DNA of 64,000 bases from Saprospiraceae bacterium (GTDB taxonomy: Bacteria; Bacteroidota; Bacteroidia; Chitinophagales; Saprospiraceae), in NCBI GenBank assembly GCA_029263015.1, contig JAJCYI010000128.1, forward strand, positions 1 to 64,000, read 5' to 3'. Made by a program: the position numbers and the translations under genes. Below are positions 38,101-47,028 of this stretch, piece after piece. The stretch's first letter is position 1. Each line of letters opens with the position of its first letter. The notes under the pieces are model-generated. The model had not been told where the DNA came from, searched no databases, and saw only the letters and a list, made by a program, of their open reading frames with translations.

Positions 38101-39317
38101 TGGAGGATGTGACTGTCCACCTGAACAATTCGACGGTGAATGAAACCTACGTGACTTCCGGAACAGGGATTTATGAATTTGAAAACTTACCGATGGGTGC
38201 GGATTATTCCATTACTCCTGAAAAAACGGATGGCCCATTGAATGGTGTGACCACATTTGATTTGGTTATTATTTCAAAACACATCCTCGGCATACAAATC
38301 CTGGATTCCCCTTACAAAATGATTGCTGCTGACATCAATAATTCGACGACTGTCACCACTTTCGATTTGGTCGAGTTACGCAAACTGATCCTCCACATCA
38401 ACGATGATTTCCCGAACAACAGCTCTTGGCGGTTTGTGGAAAAGGCTTACCAGTTTCCCAATCCGAACAATCCATGGGAACAAGCTTTCCCAGAGGTCAT
38501 CAACTTGAACAACCTGAATTCGACTGTTGACGATGCGGATTTTATGGCCATAAAAATTGGGGATGTGAACGGAAGTGCAGTTCCAAACAACAACTTTGGT
38601 AACGGTACCGATGATCGGAGCGGCGGCACCTTACATTTCAGCACCGTAGATGGCTGGGTAGATGCAGGAGAGACAATACCTGTAATATTTACTGCAAAAG
38701 ATTTTACTGATGTATATGGGTTTCAATTTACAATCGACTTTGACCCCGATAAGTTGGAATTCCAATCCATCACACCAACAGATATGACTGGTGAAGAGAA
38801 CTATGGCCTTTCCCTCCTCGATGAAGGAGCCGCGACAGCACTATGGTTTGAAACACAGATGATTACGCTTGATGAAGATGTCCCTATCCTATTTCTTGTT
38901 TTTGAAGTAAAAAGTGGTTGTAACCTAGCTGATGTAATTAACATCAGTTCTAGGTTCACCCCTGCCGAAGCATACATCGGTGACAACATGGATGCCTGGG
39001 ATATTGAATTGGAGTTTGGCGGAGGCGTGACGGCTGCCCACGATGTGCTGGTGGAAGGTTTTGCCCTCCACCAAAACGTGCCAAATCCTTTCATCTCCAA
39101 AACCACTATTGGATTTGAACTGCCCCAGGCGGGTTTTGCCAAAATGACCATTTATGATGCCAACGGAAGGATTGTCAAAGATTTTGAAGACAATTATAGC
39201 AATGGCTACAACGAAATAATATTGGAAAGAAAGGACCTGCCAATTAGCGGCATCCTATTTTACAAAATCGAATACAATGGTCTTTCTGCCGTTCGTCAAA
39301 TGACCATTTTAGATTGA
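35187..39317 (+). CDS. giant T9SS-exported protein with HYR-like, dockerin-like and cohesin-like regions
   Basis: 1376 residues. Signal peptide about 1-31 (TTKAFTQ). The N-terminal PKD-like opening (YLWSVSSGGTIIS) and repeated Cys-rich HYR-like or SprB-like modules (KKPPLWECPIDTVEIACD; DDIAPTAICDE; EDKLPPICVAP) are about 80-120 residues each. A dockerin-like pair follows at about 1030-1080 (two copies of TTFDLV with hydrophobic helices, and DINNSTTVTTFD). A cohesin-like beta domain (about 1150-1250, VIFTAKDFTDVYGFQFTIDF) and a type A T9SS sorting domain at the end (NVPNPFISKTTIGFELP, ILFYKIEYN) complete it. It is a likely surface adhesin or scaffold. Monocistronic, with a terminator at 39,358. 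Confidence 0.85.
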   Translation: MKPAVTNPDFRRLCYALTIVSCLFTTKAFTQPTPEVIGASTACQGEVYLYYTPYTAGNSYLWSVSSGGTIISPLNENSVYVEWDGPLNSEQWILVEESDGANMPVIDELTVYIASNVLSCENNINISLDQSGSAVIIPEMLLDGNYLSYENFYVSLSLPNGVPLGDIVTCAFIGQTITGRVTDECSGNTCWSIIKVEDKKPPLWECPIDTVEIACDTDLDNYPYPPVEDNCDVDIDVSLTGLQINNSDVCLGVTITRHWIATDDYDNDSYCVQVLYISPDQDVVFPEDRVWLCKQYGEYPHLTDPTKFTDSLGTTGSGVPIGAIGPFCPYSYSNHDDTLNTCGNTFKIIRTWTVLNWCTQQVVTTDINGDDNEQIIKILDVTKPDLSVPQVILSITEPGPSAILCRSQGFLPAPTVFDSCGGVTVKIFTGIGEAIYQNGVDGKEGGFVPSPGLSLGEHTITYKAIDDCGNVTEILVTATVIDDIAPTAICDEITSVSLDQFGSSFVFAETFDDGSHDNCCIGDMLVKRMGEPDGNFGPVIPIDCSDDTVTVIFRVFDCFDNYAECMVLVEVEDKLPPICVAPQQKIIQCTDLPPDIDQDYVESFGEALTVDNCNSTVVELPFATNINACGEGHIIRFFTAVDDAGNQSQGICEQHIYVNPVSDWLINFPPNWVGECGDSIASIDLLFGEFGCEQLAYSFSDQYFNVTTDSLCFKIVRTWKVVNWCTYDPNLDPIKIATDTFGVLVDEEDYNNFGAYEYQQIIMIQDDTPPELSAPFSFEFCTGDTACATGPAFLPIQIDGECTTDIEIVHLIDLGKDGSYEVNGTGFFDGILPIGVHSIRYIVEDGCGNDAEIEFDFEIKDCKKPTPVCSNGLIVEIMQTGMVEVCADDLLDYAVENCPGPLQVSFSVDVDDVCHTFDCDDLGQNPVQIWVTDAAGNADYCDNFIILQDNMDHCSGQPLVGFISTHTDDDPVEDVTVHLNNSTVNETYVTSGTGIYEFENLPMGADYSITPEKTDGPLNGVTTFDLVIISKHILGIQILDSPYKMIAADINNSTTVTTFDLVELRKLILHINDDFPNNSSWRFVEKAYQFPNPNNPWEQAFPEVINLNNLNSTVDDADFMAIKIGDVNGSAVPNNNFGNGTDDRSGGTLHFSTVDGWVDAGETIPVIFTAKDFTDVYGFQFTIDFDPDKLEFQSITPTDMTGEENYGLSLLDEGAATALWFETQMITLDEDVPILFLVFEVKSGCNLADVINISSRFTPAEAYIGDNMDAWDIELEFGGGVTAAHDVLVEGFALHQNVPNPFISKTTIGFELPQAGFAKMTIYDANGRIVKDFEDNYSNGYNEIILERKDLPISGILFYKIEYNGLSAVRQMTILD

Positions 39318-39357
39318 TAGTAACACACTAAAGATAGATAGATTTGGAGTAAAGTTC

Positions 39358-39388
39358 GGCCGTTCCCTTTGGGGCGGCCTTTTTTTTA
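39358..39388 (+). terminator. rho-independent terminator of the giant T9SS gene
   Basis: GGCCG (39358-39362) pairs with CGGCC (39375-39379), with CCC/GGG strengthening the stem, followed by a T-run to 39387. It lies 40 bp after the stop at 39317. A clear stem plus T-run. Confidence 0.85.
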
Positions 39389-39432
39389 ATTGAGAATTAA
39401 AAATTGAGAATTGAGAATTGGCTGCAACCAAA

Positions 39433-39479
39433 AGCATCCAAAAGCGACGCTTTTCTAAAAAGCGTCGCTTTTGGATGCT
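39433..39479. repeat. perfect 22-bp-arm hairpin, AGAAGCGACGCTTTT family
   Basis: Arms 39433-39454 and 39458-39479 are exact reverse complements with a 3-base loop. Their inner part contains AAAAGCGACGCTTTT. It lies between the ends of two converging genes and 6 bp from the peptidase stop, so it may terminate that minus-strand transcript. Confidence 0.92.
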
Positions 39480-39485
39480 GCATTT

Positions 39486-40937
39486 TCAAACCCGCTCCAA
39501 CGTCTCTTTCAAAAATCCCCAAAATTTCTGCACAGAGCTTACCTGAACAGTTTCGTCGGGAGAATGGGCACCTCTGATATTTGGACCGAACGAGATCATC
39601 TCCATGTCAGGATAGTTGGTGCCGAGGATGCCGCATTCGAGGCCAGCATGGCAGGCATTGACGTGGGGCTTTTCCTGATAAAGTTCTTCGTACAGGCCAC
39701 TCATCAGTTTCACAATTTCAGAAGAAGGTTTTGGTGCCCAGCCAGGATAACCACCAGTAAGTTTAACTTTGGCCCCTGTCAGTTCTAGGGTAGCCTGAAG
39801 AGCTTGGGCGAGGTCGGTTTTCTCTGAGTCCACCGAACTTCGAGTCAGGCACATAATTGTAAATGCTCCATCTTTCACTAAAATGCGAGCAAGGTTGTTA
39901 GAGGTTTGTACCAGATCTTTGATGTCAGGGCTCATACGGTAGATTCCATTTTGTACACCATAAATAGCACGTAGAAACTTATACTGAAACTCCGCAGCCA
40001 TCACCCCAGAAGGTTCATCGTTTGGTTCAAACACTACTGCTATATCAGGATCGGTGGTTTGATGCTCCTCTTTATAAACATTTGCAATACTATTCACAAA
40101 GTCCTGAAAATCAGCGACCTGCCCTGCTGGCACGGTAACGATCGAGAATGATTCCCGTGGAATGGCATTCCGCAAACCACCTCCGTCAATTTCTGCTATC
40201 CGAATAGCAAATTTGGCAGCTGCCGAAAACAAAAGCCGGTTCATCAGCTTATTAGCGTTGCCCCTTCCAAGGTGGATTTCCATGCCCGAATGCCCGCCTG
40301 TTAGTCCTTTTACGGCAACTTTAAATGCTTTTGCTCCCGCAGGTGTGTTACCCTCTGGATAAGTCCCTTCACCAGTCACATCAATTCCTCCGGCGCACCC
40401 AATGCAAAGTTCCCGGTCATCTTCCGTATCAAGGTTAAGCATGTATTTGGCATCCAAAAGCCCCCCTTTGAGGCCCATGGCCCCGGTCATTCCAGTTTCC
40501 TCATCAATGGTAAAAAGTGCTTCCAAAGGAGGATGAGCAATATCTTTGGAGGCCAACAAGGCCATAATTGCCGCCACACCAATGCCATTGTCAGCACCGA
40601 GTGTAGTACCCTCCGCTTTGACCCAATCCCCGTCCACCAACATTTTGATCCCTTCTTGGTCAAAGTCAAAATTGGTGTCTGCATTTTTTTGGTGAACCAT
40701 ATCCAAATGGCTCTGCAAAGCAATGACATCCCGTTTTTCCATACCTTTTGAACCAGGCTTTTTGATGATAACATTGCCCGTTTCGTCTTCATAAGTTTCC
40801 AAGCCCAGCTTTTTGCCAAACTGTACCGCAAATGCTATCACTCTTTCTTCTTTTTTAGATGCCCGAGGCACACTGTTCAGGTCTGCAAAGTTGTTCCAAA
40901 GTTCACGGGGTTCAAGGTTTTTTAAAACGTCGCTCAT
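39486..40937 (-). CDS. pepD: PepD-type aminoacyl-histidine (Xaa-His) dipeptidase, M20 family
   Basis: 483 residues, length normal for cytosolic PepD. Metal-site residues are visible: His77 and Asp79 in QSHLDMVHQ, Asp116 in LGADNGIG and Glu146-Glu147 in IDEETGMTG, plus the later His in MEIHLGRGNA and GAHSPDE near the end. The enzyme hydrolyses dipeptides such as carnosine and broad-specificity Xaa-His. No signal peptide. It is divergent from the histidine kinase across a large palindrome. Confidence in the substrate is lower than in the family. Confidence 0.93.
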   Translation of the reverse strand: MSDVLKNLEPRELWNNFADLNSVPRASKKEERVIAFAVQFGKKLGLETYEDETGNVIIKKPGSKGMEKRDVIALQSHLDMVHQKNADTNFDFDQEGIKMLVDGDWVKAEGTTLGADNGIGVAAIMALLASKDIAHPPLEALFTIDEETGMTGAMGLKGGLLDAKYMLNLDTEDDRELCIGCAGGIDVTGEGTYPEGNTPAGAKAFKVAVKGLTGGHSGMEIHLGRGNANKLMNRLLFSAAAKFAIRIAEIDGGGLRNAIPRESFSIVTVPAGQVADFQDFVNSIANVYKEEHQTTDPDIAVVFEPNDEPSGVMAAEFQYKFLRAIYGVQNGIYRMSPDIKDLVQTSNNLARILVKDGAFTIMCLTRSSVDSEKTDLAQALQATLELTGAKVKLTGGYPGWAPKPSSEIVKLMSGLYEELYQEKPHVNACHAGLECGILGTNYPDMEMISFGPNIRGAHSPDETVQVSSVQKFWGFLKETLERV

Positions 40938-41034
40938 GTTTTTATTTTTAAAAGGTTAGGTATTTTACAATAGATCATTGATTAGGGTAAAAGTAGTAAA
41001 AAGCAGTGCTCAACTAAAAATGGGTATGTCACTC

Positions 41035-41122
41035 CAGACCTGTCAGGTTGTTTTTTTTATATACGACTGGAGAGAATTGATTCTCTCCAGACGTATATAA
41101 AAAAAACAACCTGACAGGTCTG
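41035..41122. repeat. 88-bp palindrome, AGACCTGTCAGG family
   Basis: 44-bp arms meet at 41078/41079 with only two mispairs. The outer arms hold CAGACCTGTCAGGTTG and a run of eight T then TATA; the inner arms hold CTGGAGAGAATT and its complement. It lies in the 248-bp gap between divergent pepD (40,937) and the kinase gene (41,186), so it cannot be a simple terminator. A second member of the family is at 53,895. Confidence 0.95.
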
Positions 41123-41185
41123 ATCTACAAATCGGCTGGAATTTTGATTAACTAACAGGTAATTAACCAGTATTCCATCTGACCA

Positions 41186-42481
41186 ATGAAAATAAAAAAA
41201 GCCTTCATAAAATTTTGGGTTTTCATTTCCACACAAGGCGCTGATGACAAATCTGGCCAGCAGGGTAAAATGATAACCCTGCTCAATCAGGCGGCATTCC
41301 TTACTGCCATAGGGACGCTTTTCATGGCTGGTTTTTGTTTAGTGACCCAGCCCAATGTATTTTATCTCACCATTACTTCTTTGATGGTGGTTCAATATTC
41401 TTTGATCATCATAATCCATCGCTATCGAAAACCATTTTTGGCGCAGAAATATATAGTGTTCATTACTTCTTTGTGGATTCCTTTTGTGGTTGTCCTAACT
41501 GGAACTTTTTTTAGTCAAAGCATTGCTGTTATGACTACAATAATGTTGGGCTATTTCTTTTTCCACAATAATAAAAAATTGCAAATCGCTGCTTTTATTT
41601 ACAATAGTATTTTATATTTATCCGCAACTACTTATATCGCCTTCTATCCCCCATTAATTACAGTTGAAGACCTTCCATTCGATGAAGCATGTGTATTTAT
41701 ATTATCCATGACTTGGATATACGTCATCTACAATGTCCGGGAAACGGAGCGCCAAAACCTGATCAGTGATTTGGTATTGAAAAACAAAGAATTGGAAGAA
41801 CGAACGGAAGAATTAAAGCGGTTTTCCTATATCGCTTCCCACGACCTGAAATCACCTTTGAGGACCATCATCAGTTTTTTGGGTTTGATGGAGCGGGATT
41901 TAAAAAAAGGAAGTGTGGACAACCTGGCCCACAATTTGGAATTTGCACGCTCAGGAGCACAACAGCTGAATTATCTGGTGAAAGATGTACTCGAACTCTC
42001 AAAAATAAACACCAATAAACCGAAAGTAAAAAAGAAGATCAACCTCAACTCAACCTTGAAAAAAGTCATGTTGAACCTGAATTCCGAAATAAAAGAAAAG
42101 AACGTGGTTGTAAATGCAGGGGAGCTACCCACTTTAATCTGCAATGAAGTTGAATTCACCCTGTTGTTTCAAAATATTATCCAAAACGGCATTAAGTATA
42201 ATGAAGCCAGGCAGCCCGTCGTCAACATCTGGTCGGAAGAAAAAGACGATATTATCCAAATCCATTTCGAGGACAATGGAATCGGCATAGAAAGCAATTA
42301 TTTCCAGCAAATATTTGTACAATTCAAACGGTTGCACACCGATGAAAAATATAAAGGCACTGGTTTAGGGCTGGCACTTTGCAAAAAGATAGCAAAAAGT
42401 TACGGAGGGGAAATTGAAGTGCAATCTGTGATTGGGAAGGGAAGTAATTTTACGGTTACGATACCTGTTTTAGTTGAATAA
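41186..42481 (+). CDS. membrane sensor histidine kinase
   Basis: 431 residues. Several hydrophobic spans (about 35-55, 60-80, 90-110, 115-127, 135-155, 168-183) form a membrane sensor; no PAS or HAMP is evident. A short coiled stretch (about 186-212, LKNKELEERTEEL) leads to a HisKA domain with phospho-acceptor His219 in SYIASHDLKSPL. The HATPase_c domain carries the G2 motif GTGLGLALCKKIAKSYGGEI at the C-terminus. The response regulator is not next to it, so the kinase is orphan here. The signal is unknown. Confidence 0.92.
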   Translation: MKIKKAFIKFWVFISTQGADDKSGQQGKMITLLNQAAFLTAIGTLFMAGFCLVTQPNVFYLTITSLMVVQYSLIIIIHRYRKPFLAQKYIVFITSLWIPFVVVLTGTFFSQSIAVMTTIMLGYFFFHNNKKLQIAAFIYNSILYLSATTYIAFYPPLITVEDLPFDEACVFILSMTWIYVIYNVRETERQNLISDLVLKNKELEERTEELKRFSYIASHDLKSPLRTIISFLGLMERDLKKGSVDNLAHNLEFARSGAQQLNYLVKDVLELSKINTNKPKVKKKINLNSTLKKVMLNLNSEIKEKNVVVNAGELPTLICNEVEFTLLFQNIIQNGIKYNEARQPVVNIWSEEKDDIIQIHFEDNGIGIESNYFQQIFVQFKRLHTDEKYKGTGLGLALCKKIAKSYGGEIEVQSVIGKGSNFTVTIPVLVE

Positions 42482-42609
42482 CGAAGAGTCATGGAATTAA
42501 CTTGAGTAAATTTTCAACAAGCCCATCAGTTAGTGTAACCTTGTCCCTACAGCTCGGATAGAATGTAATCAGACACTGCCCCAAAAGGCGACCTATTAAC
42601 TATTCAATA

Positions 42610-44244
42610 TTATTCAGCCGATAGTATTTTCCTTTTTTGCGCTTGCTTTTTTCCTGCCATTCCTGACAATTCTTGATAATCATTGCTGTCAAGAATTCCT
42701 GTAACCAAAAAACTATCTAATGAACTCTGTTCTATCAGCTCGCCATTCCTGATCGCTTGGAAAATTTGTCGATATAAGCCTTTATGGAAAACGTTGATTA
42801 TACTATTGAATTCTTTTTCCAATTCTTTATAATCACTTTTAGTTATAGATTCTAATTTGTAATCTGAATAAGCTTTATCTATTACATCAAATATTTCTTG
42901 AAACCCGATACACAAGTCTCTAATTTTGGCTGAGGCATCCTGATCAACGTTAGGAGCAATTAAACTATATTTTCCATTGAATAATTGAGGCAATGAGGCT
43001 AGATGGTTTTGATATATTTGAGAAGATATTTTATAGTATTTAGATATTTTGGAACGAGATATAAAATTGATCAATATCCAATGGATAATTTTTTCAGCAA
43101 GCAAAACCGTTATAATAAATAGAAGAAAACTTTGAAAAATACTTATTCTCTCATTTTTAAGCATTTCTTTAGCTTTGGTAAAATCAATTTCTTCTAGTTG
43201 AAATTTTTCATCTGTGATCTTATAACCATCTTTTTTTTCAAAGTCTTTAGGTTTAGCTTCTTCTAACATTCCTAAAAGGTCAATAATTGGCTTAGCTGAA
43301 ATATCTTGCGAGGCAACTAAATTAACAATTGTACCTGCGGTAGTAATTTGTTTAACGTCATCAAATTCATACTTCCCTTTAAAATTCGCATATTGCAAAT
43401 TGATATTAAATTTCAAATTAATTTTTGTAATTAATTCTTGGTCTATACTGATCATGCCATAAGCGGGATCGTTTGCAAGTGTATCTATCCAACCCAAAGG
43501 ATCTCCAACTACTGCAAAATGGATGTCATACTTCGCCTTTTTGAATAAATCCCTGCCAACTTTATTATTGTAGGATAGTAGAGGATTAGGGTTCGAAATG
43601 TTCATTGCATCAAGGAAATAAGACGTTAACAGACGAGTTCCACTTCCATGGGGACCACCATTTATCAAAGAATTCTTAAGAAAACGCATGGTGTATAAAT
43701 CTGGTTTAGATTTAAGAGTGGGTTTTGGTGGCTTTGGTTGATCCCGAACTTCCGAGCTATCTAATACAATATTTAGAAAAGCTCTTTTTCTATAAAAAAC
43801 ATGTAAACGCTCCATATAAAGAGGTGTAATGTTTTTAGCCGTTGAACCAGCATAATCATGAGGAGGTGTTGAAATTTCATTTACCAATCCAAAGGCAGCT
43901 TCCTGAGTAATAATTCTATTCCAATTGTCAAGAGCACCTGCTGTTGATATTGAATTAATGGTCGTTTTTTCAAATGGGGGAAAGGGAATGTTGACCCCTT
44001 GTTTTGCTTCTTCCTTCGATTTCTTGTCTAAATAGCCGCCAATCTGGATGTAAAATCCACCTGATGATCCCGAATAAAAATTAAATCGGGATGGACTTTG
44101 CAGCATAGTGATAAAATTTTCGGTAGGAGCCCAATTTAAAAAGGTAAGATAATATGTAACGAATGCCAAAACGATTGACACCATTTTAATAATGTTGCGA
44201 AGCCGAAAAAACCGTTTTAATGCTGCTATGTTAAAATCCTTCAT
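42610..44244 (-). CDS. membrane-anchored TAXI-type binding protein with cytoplasmic tail (copy B)
   Basis: 544 residues from ATG 44244, chosen over the in-frame TTG at 44250. Predicted topology: an N-terminal span (about 20-37), a periplasmic TAXI/NMT1-like domain (about 53-325) with FYSGSSGGFYIQIGGYL, TAGALDNWNRI and the ligand-site GPHGSGTR, then a second span (about 369-394, LLFIITVLLAEKIIHWIL) and a cytoplasmic tail of about 150 residues. TAXI proteins normally deliver ligands to TRAP transporters as soluble or lipid-anchored proteins; here no permease gene is nearby and the tail suggests a receptor. The LRR-Roc gene lies upstream, with a 233-bp gap holding a palindrome. Confidence 0.78.
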   Translation of the reverse strand: MKDFNIAALKRFFRLRNIIKMVSIVLAFVTYYLTFLNWAPTENFITMLQSPSRFNFYSGSSGGFYIQIGGYLDKKSKEEAKQGVNIPFPPFEKTTINSISTAGALDNWNRIITQEAAFGLVNEISTPPHDYAGSTAKNITPLYMERLHVFYRKRAFLNIVLDSSEVRDQPKPPKPTLKSKPDLYTMRFLKNSLINGGPHGSGTRLLTSYFLDAMNISNPNPLLSYNNKVGRDLFKKAKYDIHFAVVGDPLGWIDTLANDPAYGMISIDQELITKINLKFNINLQYANFKGKYEFDDVKQITTAGTIVNLVASQDISAKPIIDLLGMLEEAKPKDFEKKDGYKITDEKFQLEEIDFTKAKEMLKNERISIFQSFLLFIITVLLAEKIIHWILINFISRSKISKYYKISSQIYQNHLASLPQLFNGKYSLIAPNVDQDASAKIRDLCIGFQEIFDVIDKAYSDYKLESITKSDYKELEKEFNSIINVFHKGLYRQIFQAIRNGELIEQSSLDSFLVTGILDSNDYQELSGMAGKKQAQKRKILSAE

Positions 44245-44358
44245 GATCAAGGGGTCTGTAGTTATTATTTTAAAACTGGATTTCTAATCAAAACTATAAT
44301 CAATCATTGTAATAGCACTTAGTACACTGTAAATTAAATAAATTGTGTTATTTATTTT

Positions 44359-44421
44359 CCTCCAAGGGGTTTCAACCCCTTGACTTTCATGGAATTACAA
44401 GGGGTTGAAACCCCTTGGAGG
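44359..44421. repeat. 24-bp-arm palindrome between the LRR-Roc and TAXI-B genes
   Basis: Arms 44359-44382 (CCTCCAAGGGGTTTC, ending CCCCTTG) and 44398-44421 are exact reverse complements with a 15-base loop. It lies between two same-strand genes and could cap or stall the upstream transcript before copy B. Confidence 0.93.
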
Positions 44422-44482
44422 TAACCTAAAAACCAGAAGTAATTTATTATACAATGTACTTAGCTATAAAATTGAATCAATT

Positions 44483-46912
44483 CTATGGTTTTTTAGAGCC
44501 CCAGGGAATCGCATTTGTCACTCGTTCGTACCATTTCTTTTTTCCTTGAGCCCCTGGATATAATGTTGGCTCCCAAGGAGGTGCTGGTTCCTGTTGTTCC
44601 ACTTGGGTCAATCGGAGCATTCGCTCGGTAAGCGTACTCATGTTATTTTGGAATAATTTGTAGTCTAAAGAACCTTTTTGATACTCATCTTCTAAATGAA
44701 TCCATTGTTGTTGCAATTTGGCCGTTTGGTGGCTATCGAAGGTCGTCAATATTTCGAATGCTTTTCCAAGTTTATTGTTTGCGATCAAAGTGCGAACTTG
44801 AGCAGGCTGTTTAAGTTCCTGAGCTTCATTTTCTTTCAATAATGGACGAATTGGCACTGACTTGTCATTGTTTTTAGGGCAATCAATTGTTTCCTTTTTA
44901 TTTTTAAGCCGCCTTTTTAAATCGGAGAGTTTGTAAAAATGTTTGTTCTGTGTATTTCTACAATGATTGCAATTACAAGGCACAAGTTTCTCATAAAACA
45001 ATTTCGGCAAACGTTCCAGAATTTTATCAAATTCCTCGACAATAATAATTAACAACTCTTTTTTGTCACTGCCAGCGACTTTAATGTCAAACCGAAATTC
45101 ATTGCCATAAGCTTGTGTAACTTCAGCCCATGCCTCTTTTCTTTTTAAAACCACGCCTCGCCTCCAAACACGTTTATGATCTGGTATAAACCGATGTAGT
45201 TCCACAATTAATTCGTTCATCAACCCTTTTGGCATAAAGGCATCAAATTCATAACTAAGTATTAGTAAGTCTTCCTTATATTCCCAGTCATTATAGGGTT
45301 TTTGCTCTGGTAAATGTTCAGGAGCAATATAGTTTTCGGTATTGTCAATACAATATGCCAGTTTGAATCGCTCCAACAATTTAAGTAAATCACTATGAAT
45401 CAAAAATATTTTCTCCTCATCCCAAATTCGCTCGACATCACCCATGTTAAACCGTCCATAATTATCCTGTATTTGTTTGTCATTCAGCAAGCTATAAACT
45501 GTTCGTGTAATCCAATTTGGGTTGAGAAAGATGCGGTTTTTTAAAACTTCATCTTTTTGATAATGCAAAAAGACGCCAATATCATGGAAATATTGACTCA
45601 ACCATAAAGCCTGTTTTAGGTCTGTCATCCTACTTTCACGACAGATTTCCAGGTATCGATCCTGGCTTATGAATGGCAGCGTTTCCGCTGCAAGTGCGGC
45701 ACGAATAGCAGTCCAGCTCTCAGGCAATGGATCTCCAATGTGGGGCAAGCGTGTGACACATGCTCTGATTGTCTCACGTAGTTCCTCAAGTTTGGCCAAA
45801 TTATTCCCATCAGCAAGATCTATATTTCGTGTTTCTTTAAGAAAAGCATACCTTCCCTTTAAGCCTTGTTCATCTATCTGCCAAGATTGCCCATGCTTTT
45901 CATTAACCACCACGATCAGTGGGCTTTTTCCACCAAGTTGCTCCAGGATATTGAGCCAATAATTATAATCTGTCTCTTGTTTTCGTCCATCCGAGAGCAA
46001 CACATATAGGGACCGGCCACTCAGAAAAAACCGATGGGTTGCGTGATAGATTTCCTGGCCACCAAAATCCCAAAGGTTGACGTAAAATCGCTTTTCCAAT
46101 AAACGGTGCTGGTCTGCATGCTCCAATAAGTCCGTTTTACCAGCCGCCCGCAGATCGCTTTCTGTCAAATCAAACTCCCATAAGTGTACATCAATTCCTT
46201 TTGTTGTATCCTTATCTTCTGGTAATCCAGCATGGTTGTTTCTTATTTTTCTGGCAAAGGTGGTTTTACCTGCTCCCCCTTCACCAAGAATGAGAAGTTT
46301 GGCTTCGAAAAGATAATCTTGCTCTTGAACTTCAAGTTGTGCGAAATAATTTATTACTGCCTCAGTACCTTGTTTTATAATTTCAGAAGGCGGGAAGGTA
46401 AGGGGGTTATTCCCTACGTTAATATCCCTGTTTGCGGTAGTAAATCCTATTGAGAGAGACTTTTTTATTAATGGTTTTAGAGCACTAATATTTGATATTC
46501 TATTGTCACTCAAGGATAAAGAAGTCAAGTTTGTCAGCTTTTCGAGAGAGTTAATGTCTAAAATCTTATTGGAGTTAATTGATAAGGTTTTCAAATTGAT
46601 TAATTCTCCTAAAGGTTTGATACTCGTAATTCTATTGGTATTCAGGGATAATGAAGTCAAGTTAGTTAACCTTGTGAGCCAACTAATGTCTAAAACCCTA
46701 TTGGAGTTAAGATCTAAAGAAGTCAAGTTGGTCAGCTTTTTTAAAGGGCTAATGTCTGTAATCCTATTGTGGCTCAAGTCTAAAAAAGTCAGGTTGGCCA
46801 ACTTTTGAATTTCGTTTGGGAGTGTATCTAATTCTAACCAACTCAAATTCAACATGCCCGTAGGCTTATCGGCTTCTTGTTTGATTCGTTGAACTGCTTC
46901 CTGGTAAGACAT
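44483..46912 (-). CDS. LRR-Roc-COR GTPase with C-terminal effector-associated-type domain
   Basis: 809 residues, cytoplasmic. Leucine-rich repeats of 22 residues run over about 20-190 (for example LTSLSLNTNRITSI). A Roc GTPase follows with P-loop GEGGAGKTT (210-218), TTKG (236-239) and DFGGQE (282-287); the G4-like motif is NEKH (337-340) rather than NKxD. A COR-type region continues to about 640. A Cys cluster (C646, C648, C651, C678) may bind zinc. Residues 705-770 (VRTLIANNKLGKAFEIL, then EDEYQKGSLDYKLFQNN) resemble bacterial effector-associated domains of the EAD11 type, helical adaptors that recruit effectors in STAND/NTPase conflict systems. This last point is from memory of the family pattern. 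Flanked on both sides by TAXI-type receptor genes on the same strand. Confidence 0.88.
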   Translation of the reverse strand: MSYQEAVQRIKQEADKPTGMLNLSWLELDTLPNEIQKLANLTFLDLSHNRITDISPLKKLTNLTSLDLNSNRVLDISWLTRLTNLTSLSLNTNRITSIKPLGELINLKTLSINSNKILDINSLEKLTNLTSLSLSDNRISNISALKPLIKKSLSIGFTTANRDINVGNNPLTFPPSEIIKQGTEAVINYFAQLEVQEQDYLFEAKLLILGEGGAGKTTFARKIRNNHAGLPEDKDTTKGIDVHLWEFDLTESDLRAAGKTDLLEHADQHRLLEKRFYVNLWDFGGQEIYHATHRFFLSGRSLYVLLSDGRKQETDYNYWLNILEQLGGKSPLIVVVNEKHGQSWQIDEQGLKGRYAFLKETRNIDLADGNNLAKLEELRETIRACVTRLPHIGDPLPESWTAIRAALAAETLPFISQDRYLEICRESRMTDLKQALWLSQYFHDIGVFLHYQKDEVLKNRIFLNPNWITRTVYSLLNDKQIQDNYGRFNMGDVERIWDEEKIFLIHSDLLKLLERFKLAYCIDNTENYIAPEHLPEQKPYNDWEYKEDLLILSYEFDAFMPKGLMNELIVELHRFIPDHKRVWRRGVVLKRKEAWAEVTQAYGNEFRFDIKVAGSDKKELLIIIVEEFDKILERLPKLFYEKLVPCNCNHCRNTQNKHFYKLSDLKRRLKNKKETIDCPKNNDKSVPIRPLLKENEAQELKQPAQVRTLIANNKLGKAFEILTTFDSHQTAKLQQQWIHLEDEYQKGSLDYKLFQNNMSTLTERMLRLTQVEQQEPAPPWEPTLYPGAQGKKKWYERVTNAIPWGSKKP

Positions 46913-47028
46913 TTGGCTGTATTTTTTCTCTTTTGTAAATATGGAGAGTGGTGATTAAATAAATGGTAATGGTTTTATTATTCTATATTTTTTGACTTTT
47001 TAATATTTTTTGGAAAATACTTCAATGC

